The notes under the pieces: model-generated
Database searches by the model: none
What the model saw: the letters and a program-made list of their open reading frames with translations, nothing else
What the model was told of the DNA's origin: nothing
Translations under genes and position numbers: made by a program
Assembly: GCA_021292165.1 (NCBI GenBank)
Contig: CM037880.1
Location: 181,929,085-181,993,084 of the forward strand
Direction of reading: 5' to 3'
Length of the DNA stretch: 64,000 bases
DNA from: Shinisaurus crocodilurus
Taxonomy: Eukaryota; Chordata; Lepidosauria; Squamata; Shinisauridae
Shown here: one piece after another, positions 1 through 11,126 of the stretch
Layout: every line of letters begins with the position of its first letter
Numbering within the stretch: the first letter of the stretch is position 1

Positions 1-172
1 CCAAAATGTGAGTGTCCTTTTAACCATTTGTATTTCTGGTGTGAAGTAGGGCTGGTGAAAAACAGTGATTTGATGAAAAATTAGTGAAATGGACTCAGTA
101 ACGTGAGCAGGAAAAGTTTCATGAAATGCCCCCCACATAGTCTTGCTGATTCATTTTGCCGATTCTTCAGTA

Positions 173-252
173 CATTTACCTAGGAGTAAGCCCCATTGAA
201 CTCAGTGCTGTCAATGGGGCTTATTTCTGCATGCATAAGGCTGCACTGCTAA
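173..252. mobile_element. Short foldback MITE, degraded copy
   Basis: This stretch holds the two half-palindromes of a short MITE seen many times in the window: 'AGTAAGCCCCATTGA' pairs with 'TCAATGGGGCTTATT' after a short loop. The better copies at 23953 and 61319 begin with a CAATCC-type terminus and end with its complement. The outer end here is diverged. Confidence 0.5.
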
Positions 253-1284
253 TTTCTGATTCCTCCCTCCCTTCAAAAATATAGCATGGAACACATTTTA
301 AACCTTTTGGGTTTGCTTTCAAATAAAGCATGTTGGGGGTTTCTTCTTCTTTATTTCACCCTTTTGCAGGAACAAACAAACACAAAACAATGAAATTAAA
401 CAGCCCATTTCAATGTGAGTAAAAGAGCTTCCAGATTATTATTAGTTCAAGCAAGCCTTAGTGTGCAGTCAGTGATGAACAATCTTAGCCCTATGACTTA
501 CCTCAACGTATGAGCAGGGAGCAGGTCTGTGCCATATAGACCCATCTGCAACATTATACATGTAATATCACACACACATACACACACACACACACACAGA
601 ATCCACATGTACAGCTGTACTACAGCCAGACAGATTCACACTGTATTTGCTGATGCCTGGGGGTGAAGTAGCACATGGGAAGACACCATGTGGCAAACGA
701 TCCTGTGCCCTTCTTCCTGATACTTTCCCCCAAACATCCCAACCCCCGAGAAAAGGAATTGGCTACTGAAGAAAGAGCTCTATGAGCTCTGCTCTTGATT
801 GCAGTGGATAAATAAGGGGGGGAAAGTCCTACCACCTTGTTTTCCACAGGTAAGCTACACTGGTTGGCAAATTTTGGTGCATGAAACCTCCTGAAAATTG
901 GCAAAATGGTGTTTGATTTTTCAGTCTCTGAATGGGGCTGCAAAATTCAGGCACCGTTTCATCACAGACCTTCTGTGTGTGTTAGCTTTTTACTTGGTAC
1001 ACAGATAGTAACTTCAAGAATGGGGTTCTTGACGTATTGGAATGAAGCATTATGCCATCCATTAGGGTGGTTTCTGCTCTGTACTAGCTGTTCTGTTCCG
1101 GGATACTTCCTGTGAGCTTCCCAGGGAAAGCAATATGGTTTCTCCACCTGGACATTACATGAAAGTCATGGGACTGAACTGCATAAAGTGACTCATGCAA
1201 TGAATGTCTGAATCATTGCATAAGATGCTTATCCAGTGAACTGCTCTAGTATAGCATGGCCTTATGGAGAGTAACTGATTAGTG
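253..1284. other. No gene seen; CA microsatellite inside
   Basis: No exon-like reading frame with splice sites or known protein similarity is visible. The only recognisable structure is a (CA)n microsatellite at about 568-599. The short open frames here have no family features and read as chance ORFs. Confidence 0.6.
568..599. repeat. (CA)n microsatellite
   Basis: An interrupted CA dinucleotide run with one CATA unit, in plain intergenic sequence. Confidence 0.9.
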
Positions 1285-1415
1285 CAGCCTTTCCCAACCT
1301 GGTGCTGCCCAGATGTTTATGATTCCCATCAACCTCAGCCAAGATGGCCAATGGCCTGGAATGATGGGAGTTGCAGTCTAAAACATCTGGAGGTCAGCAG
1401 GTTGCCCACACCTGG
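1285..1415. mobile_element. hAT-like palindromic MITE
   Basis: The left end reads 'CCTTTCCCAACCTGGTGC' and the right end 'ATCTGGAGGTCAGCAGG', approximately its inverted complement. The centre has 'CCAAGATGGCCAATGG' followed by 'ATGATGGGAGTTGCAG'. Related copies lie at 54240 and 57923, and half a copy near 32495. The hAT assignment rests on resemblance to hAT-type MITEs. This copy is too worn to show a clear 8-bp target duplication. Confidence 0.6.
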
Positions 1416-4400
1416 ATTAGTGCTTTTACATGTCAAGTTGAATTGAGTGATAGCGGCAAGTTACAGGAAGGAGGAGGCTGAGAAATGAGCTCCATCAATT
1501 CAGGAATCCTTGAATCATTATGAGCCAACACCACCATCCCTCTTGATCTGGTTCAGTCTATAATGGTCTGGAACCAGCTACCAGTTTCCCTTTTCCCTGC
1601 TTCCCATACTTACCAAGTTGCGAGGGGAGAAACTGGCAGCAGAAAGAGCTGGCTAAAGTCAAGAGCTCTTCCTAAATTACTGAGTAACTACAAAGAGGGC
1701 ATCTGACTAGAGATGCATCTGCACCCTGCTTCTCACCCCCCAAAAGACTGATCCTCTGAAGCATTCCAATCAAATATAAACATTTTAGCTATTGGTGAAT
1801 ATTTTGCTGAAACCTGATAGATATTACTCAAAAATATGAGTTTAATCCACATCTTTCATACTGTTTAATTCGTTCTCATCCCAGAAGCTTTGCTCTCTTG
1901 CTTGATTTGCTCTTCTTCTAGCATCCTTTTGCCTAGTTAATGCCTTACTGAATTTGGTAAATCATTGCTCTCTAAGCAACCTGCCTGAGCAGTCTTTACC
2001 TTCTGGCATTAAGTTGTTTGTGCTGCCTATATCTCAGAATTAAAAACTGAAACAATCCCTTAGCTGCATAGGAAGAACTATAGTTAAAATAAGAATCTTC
2101 TTTGAAATAGACTTAAAATGAATGAAGATGAGAGAATTACTTTGGGAATACAGAGTTCAAAGTAGTTGATTATAAAACTGCCCCAGGAACACTGAGGATC
2201 TTAAGGAAGGAAATTTAAACATGATCCAAGGTTAAAAGTCTTGTTTTGGATCTAGCATTATCTGTTGTTTAAAATGCTGATGGAAGAAAGGAAGTAAATA
2301 TTTCTAGCTCGTAGCCTGAAGCTGAACTATTGTTGAAAACTGCAGTTCAAAGATTTCTTTCAAGTTAGTGATTCTTGCTGACTTGTGAGAGTTAAGCACA
2401 CAATTTTGGGTCTCTCTGCCCAAAGCAGTTAGGAAGCTAGTTATCTGCTCCTCCTTCTCCTCCTCCTCCTTCTTCAGGACAGCTTAAAAACCTGATTAAA
2501 GACAAGGAGTTGTATCCAATGAGTTGTATCTAATGTCAGTCTAGTTTATGTCCCATTCATTTCAATAGGTCCGCTCTAAGTAGGACTAAAATTGTTAAAC
2601 TCTTATACCATGTGACTATTCTGTTTGATTTATGAAGGTAAAATAATTTTAAATACTTTTTTCTCTCTCAAGTCCTTTGATTTAACATTGTCTGCCAGTA
2701 CAATAGCTATCAGACCCACCGAAAGCAAAAGCCCAGGTGTATTCTCTTGATGGATTCTTCTCACACATCCTGGTTATTACAGAGACGTCTGGTTCGCCTA
2801 GATACCAAGGGTGTGAGAATTCACCTGTAAGAGGCAAATGTGACAAAATGGCCACAAAAAGCTCAGAGAGGGCTCGCGAAGCTCCTTCTACCACTGCCAC
2901 GTCCCCTCTTCCCCTGCCCCAAGACCCAAATATAACTTGAGGCAGGGGGAGGAGGTGGTGGAGGCAGTAGAAGGTCCCCAAGCCCCAGTGAAGTGTCTTC
3001 TCCTCAGTGTTTTTTTTCTGGAGAAAAGGGTACCGGAACTCTTGGATTACATTTCCTTGGGAGTAGATGGCGATTAAATTGTAATGCAATTAATAGAAGA
3101 AAAGGTGCTGGAACTCAGTTCCGGTGAGTTCCACCAGAAAAAAAGCCCTGCTTCTCCTACTGGGGAATGAGACTGCTACACCCAGAATCCCCCAGTGGGA
3201 AACAATGTCAGAAGACCCTCGGAAGCCCTGGGCTGCCAGTGTCCACAAGGCAAGTTTCTCAGCTTTGCAGCAGGGGAAAGAGAGGTGGCAGTGGCTCACA
3301 GGACTGCAGCAAATATAGGACTTGCCAGCCCTGTTCACAATAGCTGGCAAGCAAAACTTGCTTGCCTAACCCCTGCTCACAAGAATTTGAGCAGGGTTGC
3401 TAACTTTTCCTAGTCAAATGCTTGTGACATCTTTGCATCTGCGTGTGCTCAGAGTTTCCATTGTGGATGGGAATACTAGAAACTGTAGTTTTGTATTCTT
3501 CCTTAACCAAGAGGATTAAAAACAACCACAACACTACAGTCCCAGGAGTTCTCATCAGCAATAGAAGCTCAGAAGACTTAAGTGCAGAAAGTCAAGCACT
3601 CCCCTCAGCTTTAGTCAGCCCGTTGGCTACTGTTCCCACCACCACTGTCCTCCTCACAACTTGGTAAGCTTGGGGGAAAGCAAGGGAAGAGGGAGAGGGG
3701 AGGGAAACTGGCAGAGAAGAAGGCTCATCACTATCCTGGACTGTGTTTTTTCGAACATTGGGAAACTCTCAGAAAACTGCAAGATTTTTTAGAATTATTC
3801 ATAAAGGCTCAAAAACCCCATCTCTTTCTGAACTGAAATAGGTAGGATTCAACCACCACTAGTTGAATTTAATATCATATGCAAAACAGCAACCAAAAAT
3901 CCACTGGTGCGCTGTTTTTTTTTTAAATTGTCCTGCCTCCTGTCTGCATTTTTATTATGGAGATGTTTGAATCTAATATATTGGCTATCTGAAAATGAAC
4001 CAATTAAGAAAGCCCAGCAAGACTGATCAAATTTCCTGTCAATTTTGTTCTGCCGTAATAAATGATTTCTAAACATTTTACTGTTTCAATAAAACAGCCT
4101 GCTTCAATAAAAATGTCCCCATGTACGGCTTGTTAAGTTCACTTAAAGCAATATTGCAGGAGAAGAACATGGAACTGGAAGCCAGCAAAGGGCCCAATGG
4201 AGGGAAAGCAGTGATTGTCAACTGTCTACTGTAAGAAAAAAAAAAGGCCCTTCTCTTCTTCTCTGAGCCGGAGAGCAAGATAGGTAGAAGGTTAAGCAAT
4301 TCCAGAGGCAAGAGAAGAGCATTACCAGAATATCTCATCTGGGGCTTCTCCTGTTGCAAGAATGTCAACAATGCTCCCATTGCAAAGCAGGGGCTCCCAG

Positions 4401-5283
4401 GGAGGAGAACGACTGACAGCAACAGCACTGTTGGCCAGACATCCAGTAAGTGTGCCCCTGGGGAGCATGGAAGGCCAGCTGGCACTCCTCTGCACCCAGC
4501 AAAATGAACTCACACCCATATGTGCATTCACTAAAATAACACGATGTGCTTCCCGCTTCCCCAAGCACTGAGGAGTGCCAGCCCCAGCGCCACAGGATTC
4601 AGTGACCTTTGGATGGGAGAGAGAGAGAGAGAGAGAGAGAGAGCACTGGAGACTCAAAGTCCTGCTCATGGCGGTTCAAGGACAGGGCTCCGGGGAATTA
4701 GTCAGGGTCATTACTAAAGGCAAGGTCAGTACGCAGTAGGCCTCTTTCTGGGTGAAAGTTATTGCTCATATAAACTTTGTTATTGAAAAAAATCTGTGAT
4801 AGTTGTGAACGTTCACATGTTTTTAAATTATATTCCTGTGATATGGGAATGAAGCGATGATGGAGAGCAAAAGTGGACCTTGAGAACACTTACCATTGCA
4901 AAGAGACTTGTACTGCAAAGCTTGGAAAGATTAACATCCACCACCTAGCATTCAATGGTCTGAAGGTCTTAATACTCTCACTGCATTTGAACTTATATCC
5001 AACAGTCATCAGTTTCATCCGGATGCTTACGGTATTTAGATATATGGACTGCTTATATTTGAAATAGAAGTGTTGAATCTTTGCTTTGCTTTTTATTAAT
5101 GGTATTGCGAACAGTTATTGTGAATAGATATGCTTTTTTGCTATATTCTTTTTCTTGTTGCTGTTTGTTTGTCCCCTTTAGGAGATAATCCACAGTAATT
5201 TTAAATATCCTTAAATATCTTCTTTTGTGAAGTACCTAACCCGTCACAGCGATCATGCCAGTAAATTCACAACAGTAACCTCC
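1416..5283. other. Intergenic; no gene recognised
   Basis: Nothing here looks like a host exon. A partial MITE half-palindrome lies at about 2500-2592 (related to the one at 44358), a CT-rich run at 2450-2475, and a (GA)n run at 4617-4643. Two similar 'CCGGAACTC' / 'CTGGAACTC' segments lie at 3030-3150, which may be a worn repeat. Open frames at 2682-3350 and 4078-4669 lack family features and overlap repeats or simple sequence. Confidence 0.55.
4617..4643. repeat. (GA)n microsatellite
   Basis: An uninterrupted GA run of about 13 units. Confidence 0.9.
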
Positions 5284-5372
5284 AGAACAATCCTATGCAT
5301 GTTTATTCAGAAGTACATCGCTCTGTCTTCAGTGGCGCTTACTCCCTGGTACGTGTGCACAGGATTGTAGTC
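5284..5372. mobile_element. Short foldback MITE ('CAATCCTATGCA' family)
   Basis: Left end 'CAATCCTATGCATGT' pairs with right end 'GTGCACAGGATTG'. The interior 'CAGAAGTACATC' and 'GCTTACTCCC' match the palindromic interior of the copies at 23953, 30062 and 61319. Confidence 0.7.
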
Positions 5373-5554
5373 TCATCCATTCAAAGTTACTGCTTATGGG
5401 ACTTTTTGTATAAAATATTCCCCTTTTCAAATTAAGGGTGCAGTCTTATTGCAATGCCCGTAAGCCCCTGAATCCGGAGGCTCACGGGCATCCTATGCAG
5501 AGCGATCTTCACCTCCCCCCACCCTCCCGCCCTGCATTTTCCACTAGATGTGCC

Positions 5555-6388
5555 TGTAGCGGACGGGACCCCTTGCTCCAAAGCCCACACCCTCGATGTG
5601 TACTTCGCTCTCACCAAGTGCCCCCTTGTATGGGTCACTTCAGACTTTAAACTGTTTTCTTAAGTTGCATTAGCCGATTATGTGTCTTAGGTCTTATATG
5701 TAGCTGTTCACCCACGTTTGTTTGTCTTTCTTAAGAGCAGTTTGTTTTATTTGATTAGTTGAATCAGGGTGCCCCTCCGTTAATTCACTTCTAACTTTCC
5801 TGTCACCAGTCAGACTCTGGAGAATTAGAACTTTGAATAAAAAGGTTGATTTATTGTTCTAACAAAGTCTCTAAACTGATATTCAACTCAGGAACAGATA
5901 ACTTGGATTTTCAACAGTTAATTCAGACTTGTTCTTTGCTTAGATTCAGGTTAAAGGCAGGCAGATGTTATACAGTGCTCTTTGTATCAATTTGGCTTGG
6001 TTACTTGAAAGTTACAGTATCAGACCAGGGACCTTAACTGTCCCTCACACTAGTCCAGAGTTTCACCTTCTTCCTCAGACAGAAGGTCCTTCACTCCCTA
6101 AGTGGAGACTCCTGTGAATTGTTCTATACTAACACCTTCACGTTTGCTTTCTCACAATTTAGGACTAGATTTCCTGTCTGAATTCTTCTCTTCAGTACCA
6201 CCTTTCCCTACCTACTCTACTAAGCTTCCACTCCCTCTCTCACTCCAACCCACTCTCTTCCCCAACCGACAACCAACTCCCTTAACTGCCAACTCCCTGG
6301 GGTTCTATGCTCTCGGCCTCAGCCAATCAGAGCCTCTGGAATGTTCAGGTTGGCCCCTCCCTGGGCTTCTGCCTGTCACTCCGCCACA
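5555..6388 (-). mobile_element. Solo LTR of a retrovirus-like element
   Basis: This 834-bp segment starts TG and ends CA and is flanked by the perfect 5-bp duplication GTGCC (5550-5554 and 6389-6393). A second, very similar copy lies at 24089-24924. No internal coding region follows, so it reads as a solo LTR left by recombination between the two LTRs of a provirus. On the - strand there is a CCAAT-type element (GATTGG) near the U3 side and an AATAAA signal near 5853, so - orientation is favoured, but an AATAAA also exists on the + strand. It sits inside a MITE, so it is younger than that MITE. Confidence 0.8.
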
Positions 6389-6501
6389 GTGCCTTTTCAC
6401 CCATCTAGCTGGAGCATCTCTGAGGAGGAAGAAAGGAGGCTGGAGGGGCTGCAGGATACCTCATATCCTGACCTCCCCGGACTCCTGCCTTCCAAAGAAC
6501 A

Positions 6502-6651
6502 AGCTGGCGTGGAAACCCCCCACACTGGTTGCTCTCCAAGGTTGGGAAGGTGACCTCGAAGAGGGGCAAAAGGGGGTGCCCTTTTGCCCCTCTTCAAGGT
6601 CACCTTCCCAACCTTGGAGAGCAACCAGTGTGGGGGGTTTCCATGCCAGCT
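6502..6651. repeat. Long hairpin with ~72-bp arms
   Basis: The sequence from 'AGCTGGCGTGG' to 'CCATGCCAGCT' folds on itself around 'GGGGGTGCCC'. By eye the arms differ at only two places, and both look like CG-to-TG decay (GCGTGG versus CCATGC, and CTCGAAG versus CTTCAAGG). It is the centre of the MITE 5436-6789. Confidence 0.85.
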
Positions 6652-7164
6652 GAGAGGGGGCGAGGGAGGGGGACGGAGTTCTGATTCCCAGTTCTGAGGC
6701 TGTAGCACAGACTCCGACTTCAGAACTGGGGATCTGAAAAGCCCTACGGCTGCTCAGATGCTGTCTTGGGGCTATAGGATTGCACTCCCTAAGGTTCTTA
6801 ATGTTTTCATAGTACAACAACCATATCCAGCCCAGGTGTTGAAGCACATGTGAAGGATGCGCACACACACCCATTTCCCCGCAAAATCCAATGATTGTGT
6901 CATCCATGCACACCATCCAGGCTATGTTGTTCAGTCCCTTCCTTTCTTCTTTCATGTGATCCCTGTTTCCAAGCCCCTTGCACACTTATATAATTCACAG
7001 TGATGGGCAACGTTCAAATCGGAGAGTTCAGAACACAAACTCACCCAGTTCAAAAAGCCTTGCTGAGTTCAATCTGCCTCGAATTGGGGGTTGCTCCCTG
7101 CTACCAGCCAACTTTTCCTCCAAACTGAGGGGTAACAAGCTGTTCAGGTCTCTCCCATTAAACA

Positions 7165-7345
7165 TGCCTTTACATTAAGCCTTTGGCTCAACTTTATCTC
7201 CTAAACCTACTAGAAGTTGACCTAAGTATGTGCAACTAAAAGAATTGCATATTATTATTCTCCTACCTCCATTTCTTTCCCTTTTCTCTGTTGTCTCCCT
7301 TTCCGATTATAACCCTCTTGTTCTCTCTTTTGTAAAGCACCATCA
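7165..7345 (+). mobile_element. LINE 3'-end fragment (L2-like)
   Basis: The segment 'CTAAGTATGTGCAACTAAAA' through 'CCTCCATTTCTTTCCC' is repeated at 34125-34210, where it follows a recognisable L2-type reverse-transcriptase tail. It is therefore a 3' piece of the same LINE family. Confidence 0.55.
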
Positions 7346-7392
7346 GTTGTGCAATTAGGTGATTTTAGACTTCTGGACTTAATGGTCTCACA

Positions 7393-7393
<1 letters not shown>

Positions 7394-7437
<44 letters not shown>
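7394..7437. repeat. (GT)n microsatellite
   Basis: A long pure GT run ending in CGGGGGGG. Confidence 0.95.
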
Positions 7438-7442
<5 letters not shown>

Positions 7443-7649
7443 GGTGTTCTTTAGACTGTAATGTGTGTTACTTCACTTACTTTAAAATGTGGTAAGCCAG
7501 ACTCCTGTGTTTGGGGGCCCATCTGCTCATTCCTTTGCCTGGGGTCCTGGGCGTCTGCCCCAAATTCCTGCCCTAAGGGCACCACTGAGCGCTATCTATG
7601 TACATGGCTTGGAGTATTAAGGAAAAGCATAAGAATGAGTGAATGCATA

Positions 7650-7875
7650 ATTGGAGCTTGAAGCTACTGCTGATGTCTCATTTGTTGCTCAGGTTCATCC
7701 CATATTATCTCTGCATCTCCCATTCCTGTCGTCCCCCCCACTTGTTCAATTTGCTTCTCCCTCCCCTCTGCTTCCACTGCCAAAGTGTAGACTGTAAGCT
7801 CCTTGTGGAAGAAATCTCTCCTCTTTTTTTACCTTATGTTACTCTGTAAAGTTCCATGAACAATAATAGCACTGG
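7650..7875 (+). mobile_element. LINE 3'-end fragment (L2-like)
   Basis: It contains 'AGACTGTAAGCTCCTTGTGG' and 'ACTCTGTAAAGTTCCATG', which also occur at 34230-34300 at the 3' end of an L2-like remnant. The orientation is the same as that copy. Confidence 0.55.
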
Positions 7876-8189
7876 AAGTAAGGCCATATGCTAGAAAACC
7901 AGGGCAGAATTATCCAGGTCTGCTCCACTTGCCGTTTATATCATTAAACCACCCTGCCTTTTCCTTTGGCACTACAAAATTGAAAGTGCTACATTGTACT
8001 GGAACTGCAGAACCAGGACCACACTGATAGAACTTTGGGTCACCTGCAGGAGCCATCAGCAACCATGTCTCTTATCCAGGGCTGGTGTCAAGTGTAGGCA
8101 TGGTTGGGCAACTGCCACGGGGCCACATCTTAGCAGGGGCCCACTGACAAGAGTCCCCTGAACATGCTCCTCCTCTTCACCCGCTTGGT

Positions 8190-8432
8190 TTTTTTTATTA
8201 TTCTTATTTATACCCTGCCTTTTTTCCTGCAAGGAACCCAAGGCGGCTTACATAATCCTCCTCCCCCTCCTCCTCTCCATTTTATCCTCACAACAACCAT
8301 GTGAGGTAGGTTAGGCTGAGAGTCCGTGACTGGCCCAAGGTCACCCAGTGAGTTGCATGGTCAAGCAGGGACTAGAACCCGGATCTCCCGAGTCCCAGTT
8401 CAACACTCTCACCACTAAGCCACACCGGCTCT
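8190..8432 (-). mobile_element. tRNA-derived SINE, full length
   Basis: In reverse complement this has the order of copies at 16405, 30805 and 60529: a head with pol III A-box-like 'GTGGCTTAGTGGTGAGAGTG', a B-box-like 'GATCCGGGTTCTAGTCCC', the body 'CACTGGGTGACCTTGGGCC', and the tail 'GCCTTGGGTTCCTTGC' followed by A/T-rich repeats. Its spread and structure fit the squamate tRNA SINE families (Squam/Sauria type). The exact subfamily cannot be named by eye. Confidence 0.85.
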
Positions 8433-8764
8433 GTTCACCTGCCTCTCACTCTGGCCCGGTGATGGTGAGGAGGAAGAGCAGTAGATGCCACTCCCTACTT
8501 GCTCACTGGCTCTCTGCCTGTAGCAGGCGTTAGTAATGATGAGAAAGATGATGAGGAGCAATAGCAGCTGGTGAGAATGCCAGTGAGAAGGTAGGCTCAC
8601 TGAGGGTGTCTTGCCCAAGGGCTCTGAAAAACTTGGAGCTTTTCCATCCACACGTCACCCCCATCTTTCCTCTTTCATCATGAAAAACTAAAACGCTTCT
8701 TGGGAGTGGAACTGTGAGGGAAAGCAGTGTGGTGGTTTCTCAGATTGGTCTATCAAATGTCCCT

Positions 8765-8768
<4 letters not shown>

Positions 8769-8800
<32 letters not shown>
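8769..8800. repeat. (GT)n microsatellite
   Basis: A GT run followed by 'GCATGCATGCA'. Confidence 0.9.
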
Positions 8801-8882
8801 ATGTGCACATGCATGCATGCAAAATCCTGCTTCAAAAATCCTTTTTGCCCCATTTAAGTTACAGAAGTGGGTGGTTTAAAAT

Positions 8883-9807
8883 TAATCATCCTCGTATGTT
8901 TCTGGACTGAGACCTGCCACCGGAAAATGCAAAATTACAAGGATAAGACCTTAAGAATCTTAAGGTGAAAATTAAGAATGGAGAATTCCAGACTGACAGA
9001 TATCGAATAATTTAATATTGCATCCGCCCATCGATACCATATCATATCACAAAAAAATCAGCCTTGGTCTACTGCCACTTAAACAGTTGTCTCTTCAGTT
9101 CTATGACATGTGACTAGTCTTTTGCCACCACCCTGCAATTTGCACCTTTAATGGTTCTGCTATGGATGGATTGTTGCCCATGCCTTGAATTTACTTGCTA
9201 TTTCCACTATGGGTTATCATCCTGATATTTCACATTGTATTTTGTTTTATTCCAAGAATGTTATTACCTATTTATGTTGACACTCAGATATAATGAATAG
9301 TTGCAGTCCATGTTATGCCATGCTTCACGAAACAATAAACCATTCCACGGCTAGATATAATTTTTCATCGGCGTAATAATTCTACATATTCACATTTTGA
9401 TTTGTTCCCATCAGGGTAAGAAATAATGATTAGGAATAGTACATTCCAGATATATATATATATATATATATATATTTCTAGAATTGGAATATACTATTCC
9501 TAATCATTATTTCTTACCCTGATGGGAACAAATCAAAATGTGAATTATAACTAGAAGTTAATATGTATGCAAAAGAGGAGATGCAGCTGAAGACTTTAAA
9601 AAAAAAAAGTTAAGAAGAAATAACAATCGGATATTAAAAGCCATTCGTTTTATGCATTTCCATTCCAGCAAATTACAATGGTTATTAACATTATTTCTTT
9701 GAAGTAGAGGCCAGGCTTAATGAAAGCCAGAGGTCACCTGGTCTTATCCTTGTAATTTTGCATTTTCCGGTGGCAGGTCTCAGTCCAGAAACATACGAGG
9801 ATGATTA
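8883..9807. mobile_element. 925-bp unit bounded by perfect 68-bp inverted repeats
   Basis: Positions 8883-8950 and 9740-9807 are exact reverse complements as far as I can read (ends 'TAATCATCCTCG' and 'CGAGGATGATTA'). The spacer is 789 bp, has no long ORF, and contains another palindrome at 9389-9546. No transposase or known family is recognisable. It could be a non-autonomous DNA transposon with long terminal inverted repeats, or an inverted duplication made during repair. The flanks are A/T-rich, so no target duplication can be assigned safely. Confidence 0.7.
9389..9546. repeat. Palindrome around a (TA)n loop
   Basis: Left arm 'ATTCACATTTTGATTTGTTC' and right arm 'GAACAAATCAAAATGTGAAT' begin a nearly perfect inverted repeat of about 60 bp per arm. 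The loop is a run of TA. One mismatch is visible near the loop (ACATTCCA versus ATATTCCA). Confidence 0.9.
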
Positions 9808-9829
9808 TTTTTTTATTTTTTTATTTTTT

Positions 9830-10155
9830 TATTTATTTTACAAGATTTATATACTGTTCCATATTCTGATATGGAGATTTTGTAACAGTGAACAATAAAT
9901 GATAAAACAGATAAAAGAATAAAACAAGATGTTAAAAACAAAATCAATAAAACCATGGCTGGTTAGTTTCGGAAGGCTTCCTGAAATAAGAGTGTTTTCA
10001 GGAGGCGCCGAAAGCAATATGAGGTTGGCTCCTGCCTGACCTCCAGAGGCAGGGAGTTCCAGAGAGATAGAGCTGCTACACTGAAGGCTCTTCTCCGGGT
10101 GGATTCCATTCGGGCCATAGGTCCATATGGAACCACCAGGAATATGCCATCCAAT
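9830..10155 (-). mobile_element. L2-like LINE 3' end with RT C-terminus
   Basis: The - strand frame 9963-10154 reads 'RRRAFSVAALSLWNSLP' and 'RRLLKTLLFQEAF'. This is the C-terminal block of L2-type ORF2 and is also present at 20000 and 46850. The 3' untranslated part ends in A/T-rich simple repeats at about 9810-9840. It is strongly 5' truncated. Confidence 0.8.
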
Positions 10156-10613
10156 GATGATAATGCTAGCCTAACTTACAGAGTTCTAAAGATTGTTGGG
10201 GTGATGCACATGATCCATTTCAAATCTTTCCCAGTTCTACACAAATGTTAAGTATTATTAATATTAGTAGTAAAATGCCTGTTGTAATAGTGAGTGGTAT
10301 ATGTGCAAAGCGGGGAGGGAGATTTTATACTGCAAGGACACCGAGGAGGTGCTACATCTTGCAGTACTGTCAGTGAAGGCTGGGCCACCCACTGTATGGG
10401 TCCAGTTTGGCCCTCAATGCAATGTTTTCCCCAAGTGTAGCAGTTTACTTTCCCTCACAAGGGAATGACAGGCAACCATGCACCTATTTGGGGGAAAGTA
10501 AAGGGGTACGCCATTGGGTGCGGTATTAATTTTGCAGAATCATATAAACATATTAATCTGCTTTATACTGAATCTATGCCGTTGTTATTTACCTAGGAGC
10601 TGGGAAAGCTGTG
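10156..10613. other. No gene seen
   Basis: Unremarkable intergenic sequence between a LINE end and a MITE. No repeat family or coding signal is recognised. Confidence 0.5.
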
Positions 10614-11037
10614 TAGGGTGGCCACTTCTGCATCACCCAAAAAAGAGGATACACATCACCAGAAAAGAATAAAAAGATTTGTATAAAATGTGCTAATATC
10701 AGGACCGGTGCAAGGCAGTTTGGTGCCCTAGGCAAGATCAGATATTTAGTGCCCCCCCTTCCCACTTGAGAGCGCTGTATTTTTTTTCAAGGCGTTTCTG
10801 GCGCCCTCTTTAGCCCTGCGCCCTAGGCAGCTGCCTAGTTGGCCTAATGGTAGCACCGGCCCTGGCTAATATGTATGAAATACAAGAGATTTGTATACAA
10901 GAGATACACATTTGAAACGAATTCCTATCATTTAGATAGAAATACAATACATAGTGGGGAACACTGTGGCCAGGTGAACTGTGTACCTGCTCCTCAGTCA
11001 CCTGTCCAGGTGCTAACTGTCCAGGCTGCCTCTTTTG
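10614..11037. mobile_element. 'TAGGGTGGCC' MITE, split by a hAT MITE
   Basis: It starts 'TAGGGTGGCCACTTCTGCAT' and runs on to 'ACCTGTCCAGGTGCTAAC'. The same order is found at 14469, 56426 and 57412. The hAT MITE at 10700-10864 sits inside it with its own 8-bp duplication, so this copy is older than the hAT insertion. The right end is diverged. Confidence 0.7.
10700..10864. mobile_element. hAT MITE with perfect 8-bp TSD
   Basis: The ends 'CAGGACCGGTGC' and 'GCACCGGCCCTG' form terminal inverted repeats. The flanks carry the exact duplication GCTAATAT at 10692-10699 and 10865-10872. An 8-bp duplication with CAG-type ends is typical of hAT elements. The near-identical sister copy at 16649-16815 has a different 8-bp duplication. 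Confidence 0.92.
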
Positions 11038-11126
11038 AAAGGAAATGAAGAGGTTGTGGAAGGGCAGGTGGGTTTCATCACAGCACTAGTTAAAACATTC
11101 TTACTCGCAGGCTATATATATATATA

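Larger units (their letters stand above)
5436..6789. mobile_element. Palindromic MITE, split by an LTR
   Basis: The ends read 'GGGTGCAGTCTTATTG' and 'TATAGGATTGCACTCCC', an imperfect terminal inverted repeat. Both are flanked by TAA (5433-5435 and 6790-6792). A 3-bp TWA flank with GGG-starting ends is the usual sign of the PIF/Harbinger superfamily; that assignment is inference. A related element at 35181-35625 shows the uninterrupted order ('GCATTTTCGCTAGATGGGC' when read in reverse complement), so the LTR at 5555-6388 is a later insertion. Without the LTR and one 5-bp repeat the element is about 515 bp. Confidence 0.7.

Noticed and set aside
2682..3350. Frames of 135 and 86 codons on the - strand
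   Set aside because: No splice context, no domain, and frames open on both strands in the same place, typical of chance ORFs.
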